Positions 1 through 7,918 are shown, counted from the stretch's first letter. The stretch is 19,893 bases of DNA from an uncultured Sutterella sp. (GCA_905202595.1 CAJKSP010000045.1:1-19893), one strand, 5' to 3'. Numbers and translations: made by a program. The notes: generated by a model from the letters alone, not told the origin.

Positions 1-54
1 CTGCATGACGGCTCAGTAGGGAATCTCCGCCCTTCAGGGCGGAGAGGATGTCAA
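1..54 (+). mobile_element. Right end of an IS200/IS605-family element
   Basis: Bases 25-32 and 37-44 form a perfect 8-bp GC-rich stem with a TTCA loop. It is followed at once by GAGGATGTCAA, ending at 54. This layout, an imperfect GC hairpin a few bases before a terminal TCAA, is what I know of IS200/IS605 right ends, where TnpA recognises the hairpin and cuts after TCAA. The transposase genes would lie to the left, outside the window. The frame starting at base 1 stays open to 93 and could be the last codons of tnpB, but this is unproven. Autotransporter coding sequence resumes immediately after 54. The element type is inferred from this end alone, because no tnpA or tnpB body is visible. 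Confidence 0.65.
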
Positions 55-74
55 GCTTGTCGGCGAAGCTGCCG
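1..74 (+). ncRNA. Possible 3' end of a TnpB omegaRNA with guide
   Basis: In TnpB-carrying IS200/IS605 elements, a noncoding RNA overlaps the 3' end of tnpB and the right end. Its guide is the roughly 16-20 nt of flanking DNA just past the element. If the element whose end lies at 54 carries tnpB, the scaffold would include the 25-44 hairpin and the guide would begin at base 55 (GCTTGTCGGCGAAGCTGC). This is family knowledge applied to a partial element. Neither tnpB nor a transcript is visible here, and some family members carry only tnpA. Confidence 0.25.
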
Positions 75-2233
75 GCGAAGGCGACCCCATTGAGCTGATT
101 GATTTTGCAGGGGAAAGCGGGACGCATACGGTGACGGTCGGCGGCAGCCTCGCGCTCGGCCTTGCGGACGTTGAAGCGCTGAAAGGTCAGATTTCTGCGG
201 ATGTTGCTTTGGGCGAGGGTTCGTCTCTGACGTCCGAGAACGGGGACTTTGCACTCAAGAAGGTGACTGCAGAGAGCGGTGCTCAGATTGAAGTGCGTTC
301 CGGCACGCTCAGCGTGGATGAGCTCGCCTTTACCGCCGATGAAGAGCAGGAGAAGACTTCGACCATTCGTTCCGCCGAAGGCGCAGCGATCGCCGTTGAA
401 GCGCTCAACGCCGCAAGCCCGAACCATACCCTCCAGTTCGAGGGCAATGTGTCGGCAAAGACGCTTTCGGGCGAGGGCACGCTGCTTGTCGGCAGCGAGA
501 GTGCAGCAGCCACGGTTGCCGTCAATGAGCTCAGCCACAGCGGCGTCATCTTCATCGATCCGCCGTTTGAAGAAGGCCGGGGCATTGAGGGCGGCTCGTT
601 CTTCACGGCGCAGTCGGTCGGCGAGAGCGGTCTGGCTTCCGACGTGATCGTCGGCCGAAACTCGGTCTTCGTCTTCGGCGGCACGAAGGAAGAGGCCATT
701 CAAGGCTTCCAATCGACCAAGAAGACATGGGGAGACGGCAGCGATGAAATCGGGGCGCTGTTCTACATCGCCAAGCCGCTGAAGGTCGGTTCAGGCTCGG
801 TGACGGTTGACGGTGCGGCAACGCAGACGAGCTATGAAGCAGGTCAAGTTTCGAAGGCTGAAGAAGGTCAGGTTTTGCTTGCCCGGAACACGCTGACGCT
901 TGTCAACGGCAATGCGCTGACGGAAGGTCCGGCGATTGCTGCGAAATCTCTTACTGCTCTCGACGGCGCTCAGTTCGGCATCCTCAATCTGTCGGCGGGC
1001 GACAAGCTGACGGTGTTCGATGTTGACAGTCTGGACATTGCGAACAAAGACACGTTCTTCGTCAACTTCAACTCGCTGGTTGACGCTCAGTTCACCGTCA
1101 GCGATGGCTTAGTCAAGGTTTCAGCTGAATCTTTGGCGGCGAAGGACGTGTTCCCGGATCTGACATTCGGCGCGCTTCTTGATGCGGCGAATGTTCATGG
1201 ACTTGATGAGGATTCGACAGACCGCGGCCTGCAGTTCCTTTCGCGACTGGCGCAGCATGAAGCATTCGGCGTCGCGGACGCGAAGGAAGCGGCTGCCGTC
1301 GGCAATGAGGCGGCAGCGCTCGCCGCGACCGCCGGCGTCTACAACGTGGCGCTCGATGCCTCGAAGCTCATGAACCGCACGATCGACCGCCGCATGACGC
1401 TTAAGGACGGCATGACCCGTCCGCAGAGCGCCGCTGGGGCCACGGTCTGGGCGGACGTGATGGCGACGACGAATGAAGCGAAGTCGCTCTACGGCCACTC
1501 CGGCTACTCGGTCGACCTCTACGGCGCCATGCTCGGCGCAGACGTCGAAGTCGGCCAGGGCAAGGCGATCGGCGCCGCCTTCACGGTGGGCACCGGCGAC
1601 GGCGAGACGAAGGATGCGGCGATGCGTGTTGACAGCGATGCGGACTTCGTCGGCTTCTCGCTCTACGGCAGCCATCAGATGGGCAGCTTCATGGGCAAGA
1701 TCGACGCGGGCTGGATGCACACGAAGTCCGATCTTTCCGCACGTGCATTCGGCATGTCCGTCGGCGGCGAGATTTCGGCTGACGCCTGGACGGTCGGCAT
1801 CGGCGGCGAATACCGCTTCGAGGTCGGGTCGTTCGGGATCATGCCGCATATCGGCATCCGCTGGACGCGCCTCGATGTGGACGGCTATGACGGCGTCTTC
1901 AGAACCGAGAGCGACGCGATGAACGTCTGGACGGCGCCGATCGGCGTGGCCTTCTCGGGCCGCATCCAGGCGGGCGGCTGGAAGCTTGCACCCTTCGTCG
2001 ACCTGTCAGTCGTGCCGAGCTTCGGCGACGATGAAGCGGCGAGCCGCGTTCGCTGGGGCGATGCATCGGCGGCGATCAGAACGAAGGTTGTGGACGACGC
2101 GCCCTTCCAGGCGGCGCTCGGGCTCAGTGCTGAGTGCGGCAGCTGGACGCTCGGCGCATCGTACGACCTCGGCATCGGCGGGGATGATCGCCTCGACAAT
2201 GCGTTCACGCTCAAGGCCCGCTATGCCTTCTAA
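55..2233 (+). CDS. Autotransporter, 3' fragment (passenger end plus beta-barrel)
   Basis: This is the C-terminal part of a type V secretion autotransporter. The beta-barrel inserts in the outer membrane and exposes the passenger at the surface. The first ~340 residues are Gly/Ala/Ser/Val-rich and repetitive (many 'A-x-x-L-x-G-x-x' turns), as in beta-helical passengers. A linker with MNRTIDRRM follows. The last ~265 residues are an autotransporter barrel with alternating amphipathic strands, ending in the typical aromatic C-terminus ARYAF. The frame is open from base 20, with an in-frame TAG at 17-19 inside the transposon end; the first possible start in frame is GTG at 131. No ribosome-binding site or signal peptide is seen near it, so I read this as the downstream half of a gene split by the insertion. 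If so, this piece cannot be exported by itself. The alternative, a real short gene starting at 131, is less likely. Confidence 0.85.
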
Positions 2234-2275
2234 GCGCGGCTTGGCTGCCTGACGGCCGGCGGCCGAGCTCCCGCG

Positions 2276-2308
2276 AGGCGGCTCCTTTGAAAGGGAGCCG
2301 CCTTTTTT
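2276..2308 (+). terminator. Rho-independent terminator after the autotransporter
   Basis: A perfect 10-bp stem (2276-2285 with 2294-2303) closes an 8-nt loop and is followed by a run of six T. It lies about 45 bp after the autotransporter stop codon. Confidence 0.9.
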
Positions 2309-2369
2309 CCCTCGTCATGGCGAGGCTTCGGCCGCCGATGTCCGGCCCATGCGCTCGGGCCGGAGGCGC

Positions 2370-2375
2370 TAAACT
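2370..2375 (+). promoter_or_regulatory. Candidate -10 box (TAAACT) for the GNAT gene
   Basis: GCGCTAAACT lies about 80 bp before the acetyltransferase start and after the preceding terminator. No convincing -35 box is visible, so this is a weak call. Confidence 0.25.
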
Positions 2376-2453
2376 CTGCAGACCGGCTCGGAAAAGCTTG
2401 ATGGAGAGCAAGGCCGGCCGCACAGAACGCAAGAAAAGAAGCAGGGGGCGAAC

Positions 2454-2960
2454 ATGTTCAGCATTCGAACGGCGACGAAGGACGACGCCGACATCCTCAC
2501 GGAAATTGAAGCCAAGAGCTTTCCGCCGGCCGAGGCGGCGGGCAGAGACCGCTTCGTCGAGCGCCTGGCGCATTTCGGGGACGACTTTCTGATTCTCGAG
2601 CGCGACGGCAAGCCGGTCGGCCTCGTTGACGGCATGGTCACCGACCATCCGACGATTACGGACGACATGTATGCCGATGCGTCGCTGCACAATCCGAACG
2701 GCCGCTATCAGAGCGTCTTCGGGCTGGCCGTCATTCCGGAGGAGCGCCATCAGGGCTTTGCAACGCAGCTGCTGCACGCCTTTATCGACAAGGCGCGCCA
2801 GGAAGGCCGCATCGGCGTGATCCTCTGCTGCAAGAAGCACATGATTCCGTTCTACAGCAGCTTCGGCTTCGTCGAGCAGGGCGTCTCCAAGTCCGAGCAC
2901 GGCGGCGCCGTCTGGTACGACATGACGCTCCTCTTTGCGCGCGCCGAAGGCCAGGAATAG
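2454..2960 (+). CDS. GNAT-family N-acetyltransferase
   Basis: A 168-residue cytoplasmic acetyltransferase of the GCN5-related family, expected to move an acetyl group from acetyl-CoA to an amine. The sequence shows the expected order: N-terminal RTATKDDADIL (strand 1 and helix 1), the central strand FGLAVIPEERHQGFATQLL (residues ~90-108), where the V-x-P-E-x-R-x-Q-G-x-A pattern is the acetyl-CoA pyrophosphate loop (Q/RxxGxG/A), and the late MIPFYSSFGF (residues ~130-139) typical of motif B. Length is normal for a single-domain GNAT. The ATG follows a G-rich ribosome-binding site (AGGGGGCG). It may resemble arylalkylamine-type acetyltransferases, but the substrate cannot be read from the sequence. 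It ends 5 bp before the end of the convergent hipA-like gene, with no terminator between. Confidence 0.88.
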   Translation: MFSIRTATKDDADILTEIEAKSFPPAEAAGRDRFVERLAHFGDDFLILERDGKPVGLVDGMVTDHPTITDDMYADASLHNPNGRYQSVFGLAVIPEERHQGFATQLLHAFIDKARQEGRIGVILCCKKHMIPFYSSFGFVEQGVSKSEHGGAVWYDMTLLFARAEGQE

Positions 2961-2965
2961 CCGGC

Positions 2966-4396
2966 CTAAAAGCCCGCTTCAAAGGCGGGGGCCATGGCGG
3001 CGATTTCTCTCGGCAGAGCCCCCGCAGCGCGTGCAGCCTTTTCCCAGCCTGCGGTTACGCGGCGCATCTCGAAAAGCGCGCTCTTGGCGGCCGGCGTGGA
3101 GAGGCCGAAGTAGCGCGCGAGCGCAATGCAGTCGTCCGGCGATCGAATGGGCCGGACGCCGTCGAGCGTCAGCCGCTCGGCGCCGGGCAGCGCAGCGGGC
3201 GTGAAGCCGAAGGCAGGCGCGAGGCGCCAGCCGTCCCGCCAGTGTTCGGGATCGCGGCAGAACTGCCAGCGCTGCGCCTTGTCGGCGCCGCCGGTGAGTG
3301 CAATGAAGACCATCCGCCGCCAGGCCTGCGACAGGTCCGCCGAGGGCTTGGCGCCCTCGCGGTTGAGAATGTCGGCAATCGAGAGATAGCTTGCGCCCGC
3401 ACTGCTCGAATAGCGGGCGGCGCGCTTCGGCGCTTTCGCAAGCGCCGCCGCAGAGAGGAGAAGGCGGGGCGCCTTTACGATGCGTGAGTCCGGATCCGGC
3501 GTCCGGTCGATGCGCTCCGTGAGCAGAATCGTTGAAGAGAGCGAGCGACGCACGGAGAAGGGAGCAGTCGCGATGCCGCAGCGCTGAGCCAGCGTCATCA
3601 GGATGCTGCGCCAGAGCGGCACGTCGATCGGATCATCATAGCGGCGGAGCGTGGCGGCGCAGAGGCTTTGCTTCGAAAGGACCGTGATCATCGTGTGCCG
3701 GCCTGGGAGCGATATGCCGTCCGCGGCTGCCGCGAGCTCGCTTGGCTTGGCTCTTCCGCGCTCCCATGCATGAAAGGCGTAGAGAAGGTCTTCCAATTGC
3801 GCCGATTCAGACGGAATTTTCCCCGAACGGCCTGCGGCAGAGCCGTTTTGAAGAATTTCGATTCCGCCCGGACGACCCGCTTCATGAACGAGGGCAATGC
3901 ATGCCGCTTCCATCGGGAGAAGCCCAGACGGCGGGGCTATCCCCGCTTCACGCAGAAAGGCTGACCCATCAGGGGAAAGGGCCCGCTCAGAGAGAAAGGC
4001 AAATGCGCGCTCGCCTCTCGGGAGCGGAATCGGCTGACGGCCTGCGGCGCCGAAGGCGCCGAACGGCAGATCGGCGCCAATGGGAAAGCCGGTTCGGAGC
4101 CACGCCTCGTCGTAAAGAAAATACGGACGAGTATTGATGACGAGCGCAGAGGCGTTTTGAACATTCAAGACAGCAGAACGGACGTCCAATTCAGCGAGCG
4201 TTCGTTCAGACGGCGAGGCGATTCGTCCGCGGCGGGAAGCGGGAGCCGAATGTGCCCCTTGATCGAGAGGCTCGCCGGAACTTGCACTGGCAGACGGATG
4301 CGGCACGCAGAGGCGCCCGGCCAAGGGTCGGCCGGGAAGGCCGTCCAGCCGAATTTCATATTGAATTAGATCCGAAGTCTTTCGGCGGCGAGGCAT
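2966..4396 (-). CDS. HipA-like protein with degenerate kinase motifs
   Basis: A 476-residue protein with the layout of HipA Ser/Thr kinases, the toxin partner of HipB. It opens with RRRKTSDLIQYEIRLDGL, like the HipA N-terminal subdomain. Other HipA landmarks follow in order: DDPIDVPLW (~254-262), LLTERIDR (~291-298, HipA usually VKRFDR), SYLSIADIL (~336-344), RRMVFIALTGGAD (~360-372) and DGWRLAPAFGFTP (~388-400). Key residues are altered. The catalytic Asp (D372) remains, but the usual Asn five residues later is Trp, the 'YDxxP' metal Asp is Gly, the G-x-x-x-K loop reads GRHTM, and the ATP-binding Lys position is Arg. I infer a pseudokinase. The ATG at 4396 is chosen because AGGAG lies 8 nt upstream and the RRRK start matches the family; an in-frame start at 4468 would add 24 unlikely residues. 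The gene is downstream of the XRE regulator on the same strand with a 106-bp gap. Confidence 0.75.
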   Translation of the reverse strand: MPRRRKTSDLIQYEIRLDGLPGRPLAGRLCVPHPSASASSGEPLDQGAHSAPASRRGRIASPSERTLAELDVRSAVLNVQNASALVINTRPYFLYDEAWLRTGFPIGADLPFGAFGAAGRQPIPLPRGERAFAFLSERALSPDGSAFLREAGIAPPSGLLPMEAACIALVHEAGRPGGIEILQNGSAAGRSGKIPSESAQLEDLLYAFHAWERGRAKPSELAAAADGISLPGRHTMITVLSKQSLCAATLRRYDDPIDVPLWRSILMTLAQRCGIATAPFSVRRSLSSTILLTERIDRTPDPDSRIVKAPRLLLSAAALAKAPKRAARYSSSAGASYLSIADILNREGAKPSADLSQAWRRMVFIALTGGADKAQRWQFCRDPEHWRDGWRLAPAFGFTPAALPGAERLTLDGVRPIRSPDDCIALARYFGLSTPAAKSALFEMRRVTAGWEKAARAAGALPREIAAMAPAFEAGF

Positions 4397-4502
4397 ATCG
4401 AACGCTCCTATGAGCATCGGCGCAGATGAGGCGTCGATGACAGGGTGCTGCAGCGGACTGACAGGCAATCAGAATTGGAAGGAGGAGGGCAGGGGACTTC
4501 TC

Positions 4503-4814
4503 TCACTCGCCTTTTCTCATTCGAACGCGCTGCGGAAGGCGAGCGGCTTCATTCATGAAGCCTTCCGGATCCGACTCAGGCGAGCAGAGCAGGCCGAGCG
4601 GCGAATCGAAGCCGAGCGCCTGCAGCACAGCGGCAATGCTGCCGATTGCAACGCCGCAGTCTCCTTTCTCAATTTTGGCGAGCGTGTTGAGAGAAATCCC
4701 GGCGCGTTCGGCGACGACAGCCTGGGTAAGTCGCCGGCGAAGGCGCGCATAGCGGAGGTTGGCGCCGAGGGCGCGGACGTCTTCCTCGACTGAAAATGAT
4801 GCTCTCATACCCAT
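4503..4814 (-). CDS. HipB-like XRE-family transcriptional regulator
   Basis: A 103-residue DNA-binding protein. A Cro/C1-type helix-turn-helix spans residues ~15-70: LGANLRYARLRRRLTQAVVA, then ERAGISLNTLAKIEKGD as the second and recognition helices, then GVAIGSIAAVLQALGF. The C-terminal tail with PESDPEGF and ARLPQRVR is typical of the HipB-like regulators found before HipA-type genes. It probably binds the hipA-like protein and represses its own promoter; this role is from the family and not shown here. The ATG at 4814 has AGGA 5 nt upstream; an ATG two codons later is also possible. Upstream DNA is AT-rich with short repeats that could be operators. Confidence 0.85.
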   Translation of the reverse strand: MGMRASFSVEEDVRALGANLRYARLRRRLTQAVVAERAGISLNTLAKIEKGDCGVAIGSIAAVLQALGFDSPLGLLCSPESDPEGFMNEAARLPQRVRMRKGE

Positions 4815-5420
4815 CTAATCCTATAGATAAACCGATATAACACGCAGGAATATGTGAATTATAGCGTTTTATTCAATCATCAAGCCGGATGGGTCTTCCA
4901 ACGCGTCGATGGCCTCGAAAAGCCTGTAGACAACTTACTGACTGATGCAGATATAAATCTATTAACACGCAGAATAATAGAGATAGCCGAATTTAGACCG
5001 CATTATTCTGTGAATAATAGTGGATAAAAAATTTCTTCTGCGTAAGATTTTGACGCAAAAAATCGATTTCTCCGTATCTGTAATGAGGCTTTGAAGCACG
5101 ACGGATGGAAGTTTTTGGGCAAGCGCTTTCAAGATTTCATGCGTCCGCTGCTTCGCCATTTGTGAAGCAGCCTCGCAGAAAATCCCTGAGGTCAAGCGAA
5201 CAGGCCGGCAATCATCTGCTTGAAGCAGTCAGAGAAGCGCAGATGGCCGACGTTCAAGACTTCGACTCTGATTAACGCTGCGATGCTGGTTCGTGACGCC
5301 TTGTTTCAGATGCTATTCAATGCATAGACTTTCTATGGCCTGCCGTTTTCAAATTCATTATTGAATGCACATTTGAATCGCAATTGAATCTATCTGGCAA
5401 TTTTTTAGGCGCAGCTCTGC
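4815..5420. other. AT-rich, repeat-bearing region without a convincing gene
   Basis: About 600 bp, markedly richer in A/T than its surroundings, upstream of the hipB-like gene. It holds two copies of a TAACACGCAG(G)AATA motif (near 4838-4852 and 4963-4977), two copies of GAATAATAG (4972-4980 and 5012-5020), and a perfect 7-bp dyad ATTATTC-TGT-GAATAAT at 5002-5018. It should also contain the promoter of the hipBA-like operon. A minus-strand frame of 77 codons (4962-5195) begins with TTG, has no clear ribosome-binding site, and matches nothing I recognise. It may be a decayed gene. The base composition suggests transferred or decaying DNA. Confidence 0.5.
5002..5018. repeat. Perfect 7-bp inverted repeat, 3-nt spacer
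   Basis: ATTATTC and GAATAAT flank TGT. One arm recurs at 4972-4978. The repeat lies about 190 bp upstream of the hipB-like start and could be an operator, but its distance from the gene makes that uncertain. Confidence 0.5.
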
Positions 5421-6410
5421 GTCATTTTGAGAGGATTCTGAGGAGGCTGTGCATCGCATCTCAGCTGCAGAAGGGCGTATTGTGCCTGATTTCAGCCGCT
5501 TCTGCTGATTGATTTGAATCGCCCTTTGAATGACAGAGTTCGCTCCCAGGGCTCTCTTTGAAGCCGAAGTGCCTTTCGGGCTTTTTCGGCCCAGAATCCG
5601 CGTTCAGCTTCGCTTTGCCGGACCGCACGCGCTGCGAGCTCTTCGGCTGTCTGCTTTCTCCAAGCGAACGCGAGTCTGTCATGCAGCGCTGCCGAATAAA
5701 CGCTGCCCTTTCTGAGGGGCTCGCGCGCTGACGGGTGAAGTTCTGCTCTTCAGGGGTTCTGTTCTTCAGGGCCTCGCTTTGCGCCCCTGCGCCTTTGTCA
5801 ATTTTTGGCATGCAGGGATCGCTTTCGGAGCGAATTCGGCACTTTCTGTCGGCGTCTCCCTCTCCCGTTATAGCAGGCAAGCTCTCTCTCTCTTCACATT
5901 CCGCACTGCCCGTTTGCGCCGAGCGCTGCCGTCAGCGGCTTCGCTTTGTCGCGCGCTTTCCATTTAGAAACAATCCGCTACATTTCCATTCGCTCCGCGT
6001 CCTCAACGCTTTTTCGCGTCTAAGGCTTCCCTCTTAGGTTCATACCGCTCCGGAGCTCATGCAAACGGATGACGCCAGCGTTCACTTCGGGCTTCAAGGG
6101 GCTGTTTTCACTTCTTTTCATCCAATGGAGCTCAGGGATTTGCCGATTATTGGTGTTTACCCCTATTCAGAGCACCGTCGACAGGCCTTTCAAAAGTTCA
6201 AACTGCGCTTTGATCTGCAGAGTCGTTGCGATGCCTGCGGGACTGCGCTGCGCGCAAGCAGCGCGGGCCGTCCGGATGGGACGGATGAGAAGCCTTCGGA
6301 CGCTGCAGGCGCGAAGGCTTTCTCGTCTGCGCTCACCGGCCTTGCGGCCGCTGAGTCCCGCCTGCGCTCTGCGGCGTCGCGCACATTCTGTTTTTAGCTT
6401 TGTCAGGAAG
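5421..6410. other. About 1 kb without a convincing gene
   Basis: GC content is intermediate and no frame shows family motifs or the codon use of neighbouring genes. A 139-codon minus-strand frame (5461-5880) starts at TTG, uses many AGA, AGG, GGA and ATA codons, and has no recognisable domain; I treat it as chance. Other visible items are a 16-bp imperfect tandem duplication (5741-5772), a CT run near 5880-5892, a TACATT box at 5979-5984 that could be a -10, and a 9-bp stem at 6290-6298/6312-6320 followed by CTTTCTC that could end a short transcript. None of these is firm. Confidence 0.4.
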
Positions 6411-6421
6411 CGGGCGCCGGC

Positions 6422-6484
6422 GCGGAGAGGATCTCCGCCCGAGGCAGCCGGCTGAAGCGCGCCGAAGAGGCGCCCGGCGGCTGC
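6422..6484 (+). promoter_or_regulatory. Hairpin-rich leader before the flavoenzyme gene
   Basis: Two adjacent structures are visible. The first is a 6-bp hairpin (6422-6427 with 6433-6438). The second is a larger stem of 7 bp (6444-6450 with 6478-6484) enclosing a 5-bp hairpin (6459-6463 with 6469-6473). They end about 20 bp before the GGAGG ribosome-binding site. They do not match any riboswitch class I know, and GC-rich DNA forms such stems often. Confidence 0.3.
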
Positions 6485-6518
6485 CGCCTGACCGCCCGAC
6501 TTCGGAGGAATTCAAAAG

Positions 6519-7874
6519 ATGACCACCAGCAAGCCCATCGCCGAGCAGTGCATGGACGACTATCGCCTTGTCATGGGCGGCCGCGAACTGAAGCCGATTG
6601 TCCAGGGCGGCATGGGCGTTCACATCTCGACTGCCGACCTCGCGCTCGAAGTGGCTCGCCTCGGCGGCATCGGCACGCTTTCCGACGCCATGATGCCCGA
6701 CGTCGACGACCGCTGCTTCGGCACGCACTTCACGGCGCTCAAGGCGCGCAAGTACAAAGGCTGCAGCGGCCTCGACCCGAAGCCTGAGATCCGATTCGAT
6801 CCGGTGGACGTCGAACGGGCGACGAAGCTCTACGTCGAGGCGGCCATGAGCCGCAAGCAGGGCGACGGGATGCTCTTCATCAACTGCATGGAAAAGCTCA
6901 CGATGAACGACGCCCACGAAACGCTGATGCACCGCCTCAATGCGGCGCTCGATGCGGGCATCGACGGCATCAGCCTCTCGGCGGGCCTTCACACCTCGTC
7001 CTTTGCCATGATGGAGGACAATCCGCGCTTCCGCGACGCCAAGCTCGGCATCGTCGTCTCGTCAGTGCGCGCGCTCAACATCTTTCTGCGCCGCACGAAG
7101 AAGACGAACCGCCTGCCGGACTTCGTCGTCGTCGAGGGGCCGCTCGCCGGCGGCCACTTGGGCTTCGGCATGGACTGGGCGAACTACGATCTGACGACGA
7201 TTGCGCTCGAGGTCCTTCAGTTCCTGAAGGACAACCACCTCGAAAGCATCCCCGTCATTGCCGGCGGCGGCGTCTTCACGGGCACGGACGGCGTGCGGCT
7301 TCTCGCGGCCGGCATCTCCGGCGTGCAGGTGGCAACGCGCTTCACGATCGCCAAGGAGTCGGGTCTGCCTTCGCCCGTGAAGCAGCGCTACTTCGAAGCG
7401 CAGAAGGACGATGTCGTCGTGAACGGCATTTCGCCCACGGGCTACCCGATGCGCATGCTTTCGTACTCGCCCGCCATCAACGCCGACCACAAGCCTCAGT
7501 GCGAAGCCTACGGCTACATGCTTGACCGCGGCGACTGCCAGTACCTCAAGGCCTATCGCGCAGCTGCCGCGGCGCATCCCGAAGAGAAGCGCCATGCGAT
7601 CGCGGAGAAGACCTGCCTCTGCTTCCAGATGCGCGCCTACAAGCTCTGGACATGCGGCGCAACGGCTTGGCGCCTCAAGGAGACGAGCGTGAAGCTGCCG
7701 GACGGCACCTGGTACGAGCCGCCCACGGCGCATATCTTCAACGACTATCTCCTTTCGAAGAACGACGAGATCAAGCTGCCGGACGTGCCGCCTGAAGTGC
7801 TTGCCGAGCACAGTGCAGCAAATGCCTCCAAGGCGGCTGCGGCATGCGCGGCCGCTTCGTTGGACGAAGCCTGA
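6519..7874 (+). CDS. Nitronate monooxygenase / FabK-like FMN enzyme
   Basis: A 451-residue TIM-barrel flavoprotein of the nitronate monooxygenase (2-nitropropane dioxygenase) family. The same family includes FabK enoyl-ACP reductases and PfaD-like proteins. The N-terminus has the first-strand motif PIVQGGMGVHIS (~26-37) and LGGIGTLS (~48-55). EGPLAGGHLGFG (~206-217) carries the catalytic His of nitronate monooxygenases (H213). IPVIAGGGVFTGTDGVRLLAAGISGVQVATRF (~244-275) is the FMN-phosphate loop. A cysteine group (C340, C366, C368, C379) lies in an unusual C-terminal part, and the tail is Ala-rich. At ~450 residues it is longer than simple family members (~320-350). GGAGG sits 10 nt before the ATG. 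The true substrate (nitronate, enoyl thioester or other) cannot be decided. The gene stands alone and ends at a strong terminator. Confidence 0.85.
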   Translation: MTTSKPIAEQCMDDYRLVMGGRELKPIVQGGMGVHISTADLALEVARLGGIGTLSDAMMPDVDDRCFGTHFTALKARKYKGCSGLDPKPEIRFDPVDVERATKLYVEAAMSRKQGDGMLFINCMEKLTMNDAHETLMHRLNAALDAGIDGISLSAGLHTSSFAMMEDNPRFRDAKLGIVVSSVRALNIFLRRTKKTNRLPDFVVVEGPLAGGHLGFGMDWANYDLTTIALEVLQFLKDNHLESIPVIAGGGVFTGTDGVRLLAAGISGVQVATRFTIAKESGLPSPVKQRYFEAQKDDVVVNGISPTGYPMRMLSYSPAINADHKPQCEAYGYMLDRGDCQYLKAYRAAAAAHPEEKRHAIAEKTCLCFQMRAYKLWTCGATAWRLKETSVKLPDGTWYEPPTAHIFNDYLLSKNDEIKLPDVPPEVLAEHSAANASKAAAACAAASLDEA

Positions 7875-7918
7875 TTTCGTTCCGTGCGGCTGGCGCGCCT
7901 TCGGACGCGCTTAGACAG

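Noticed and set aside
1121..1849. Long minus-strand frame (242 codons) inside the autotransporter
   Set aside because: It is antisense to the beta-barrel coding sequence, rich in His/Arg/Ala/Asp as GC-rich shadow frames are, and has no family motifs.
5461..5880. 139-codon minus-strand frame in the gene-free stretch
   Set aside because: It starts with TTG, has no ribosome-binding site, uses AGA/AGG/ATA/GGA codons unlike the neighbours, and has no recognisable domain.
6020..6163. Minus-strand frame of 47 codons with a protein-like sequence (NRQIPELHW...)
   Set aside because: It is short, has rare codons and no start with a ribosome-binding site. A family match would be needed to accept it.
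6421..6440. Similarity to the transposon end (CGGAGAGGAT and ATCTCCGCCC present in reversed order)
   Set aside because: The two blocks are hairpin arms that are complementary to each other, the order differs, and there is no TCAA end. It is probably coincidence rather than a second insertion scar.
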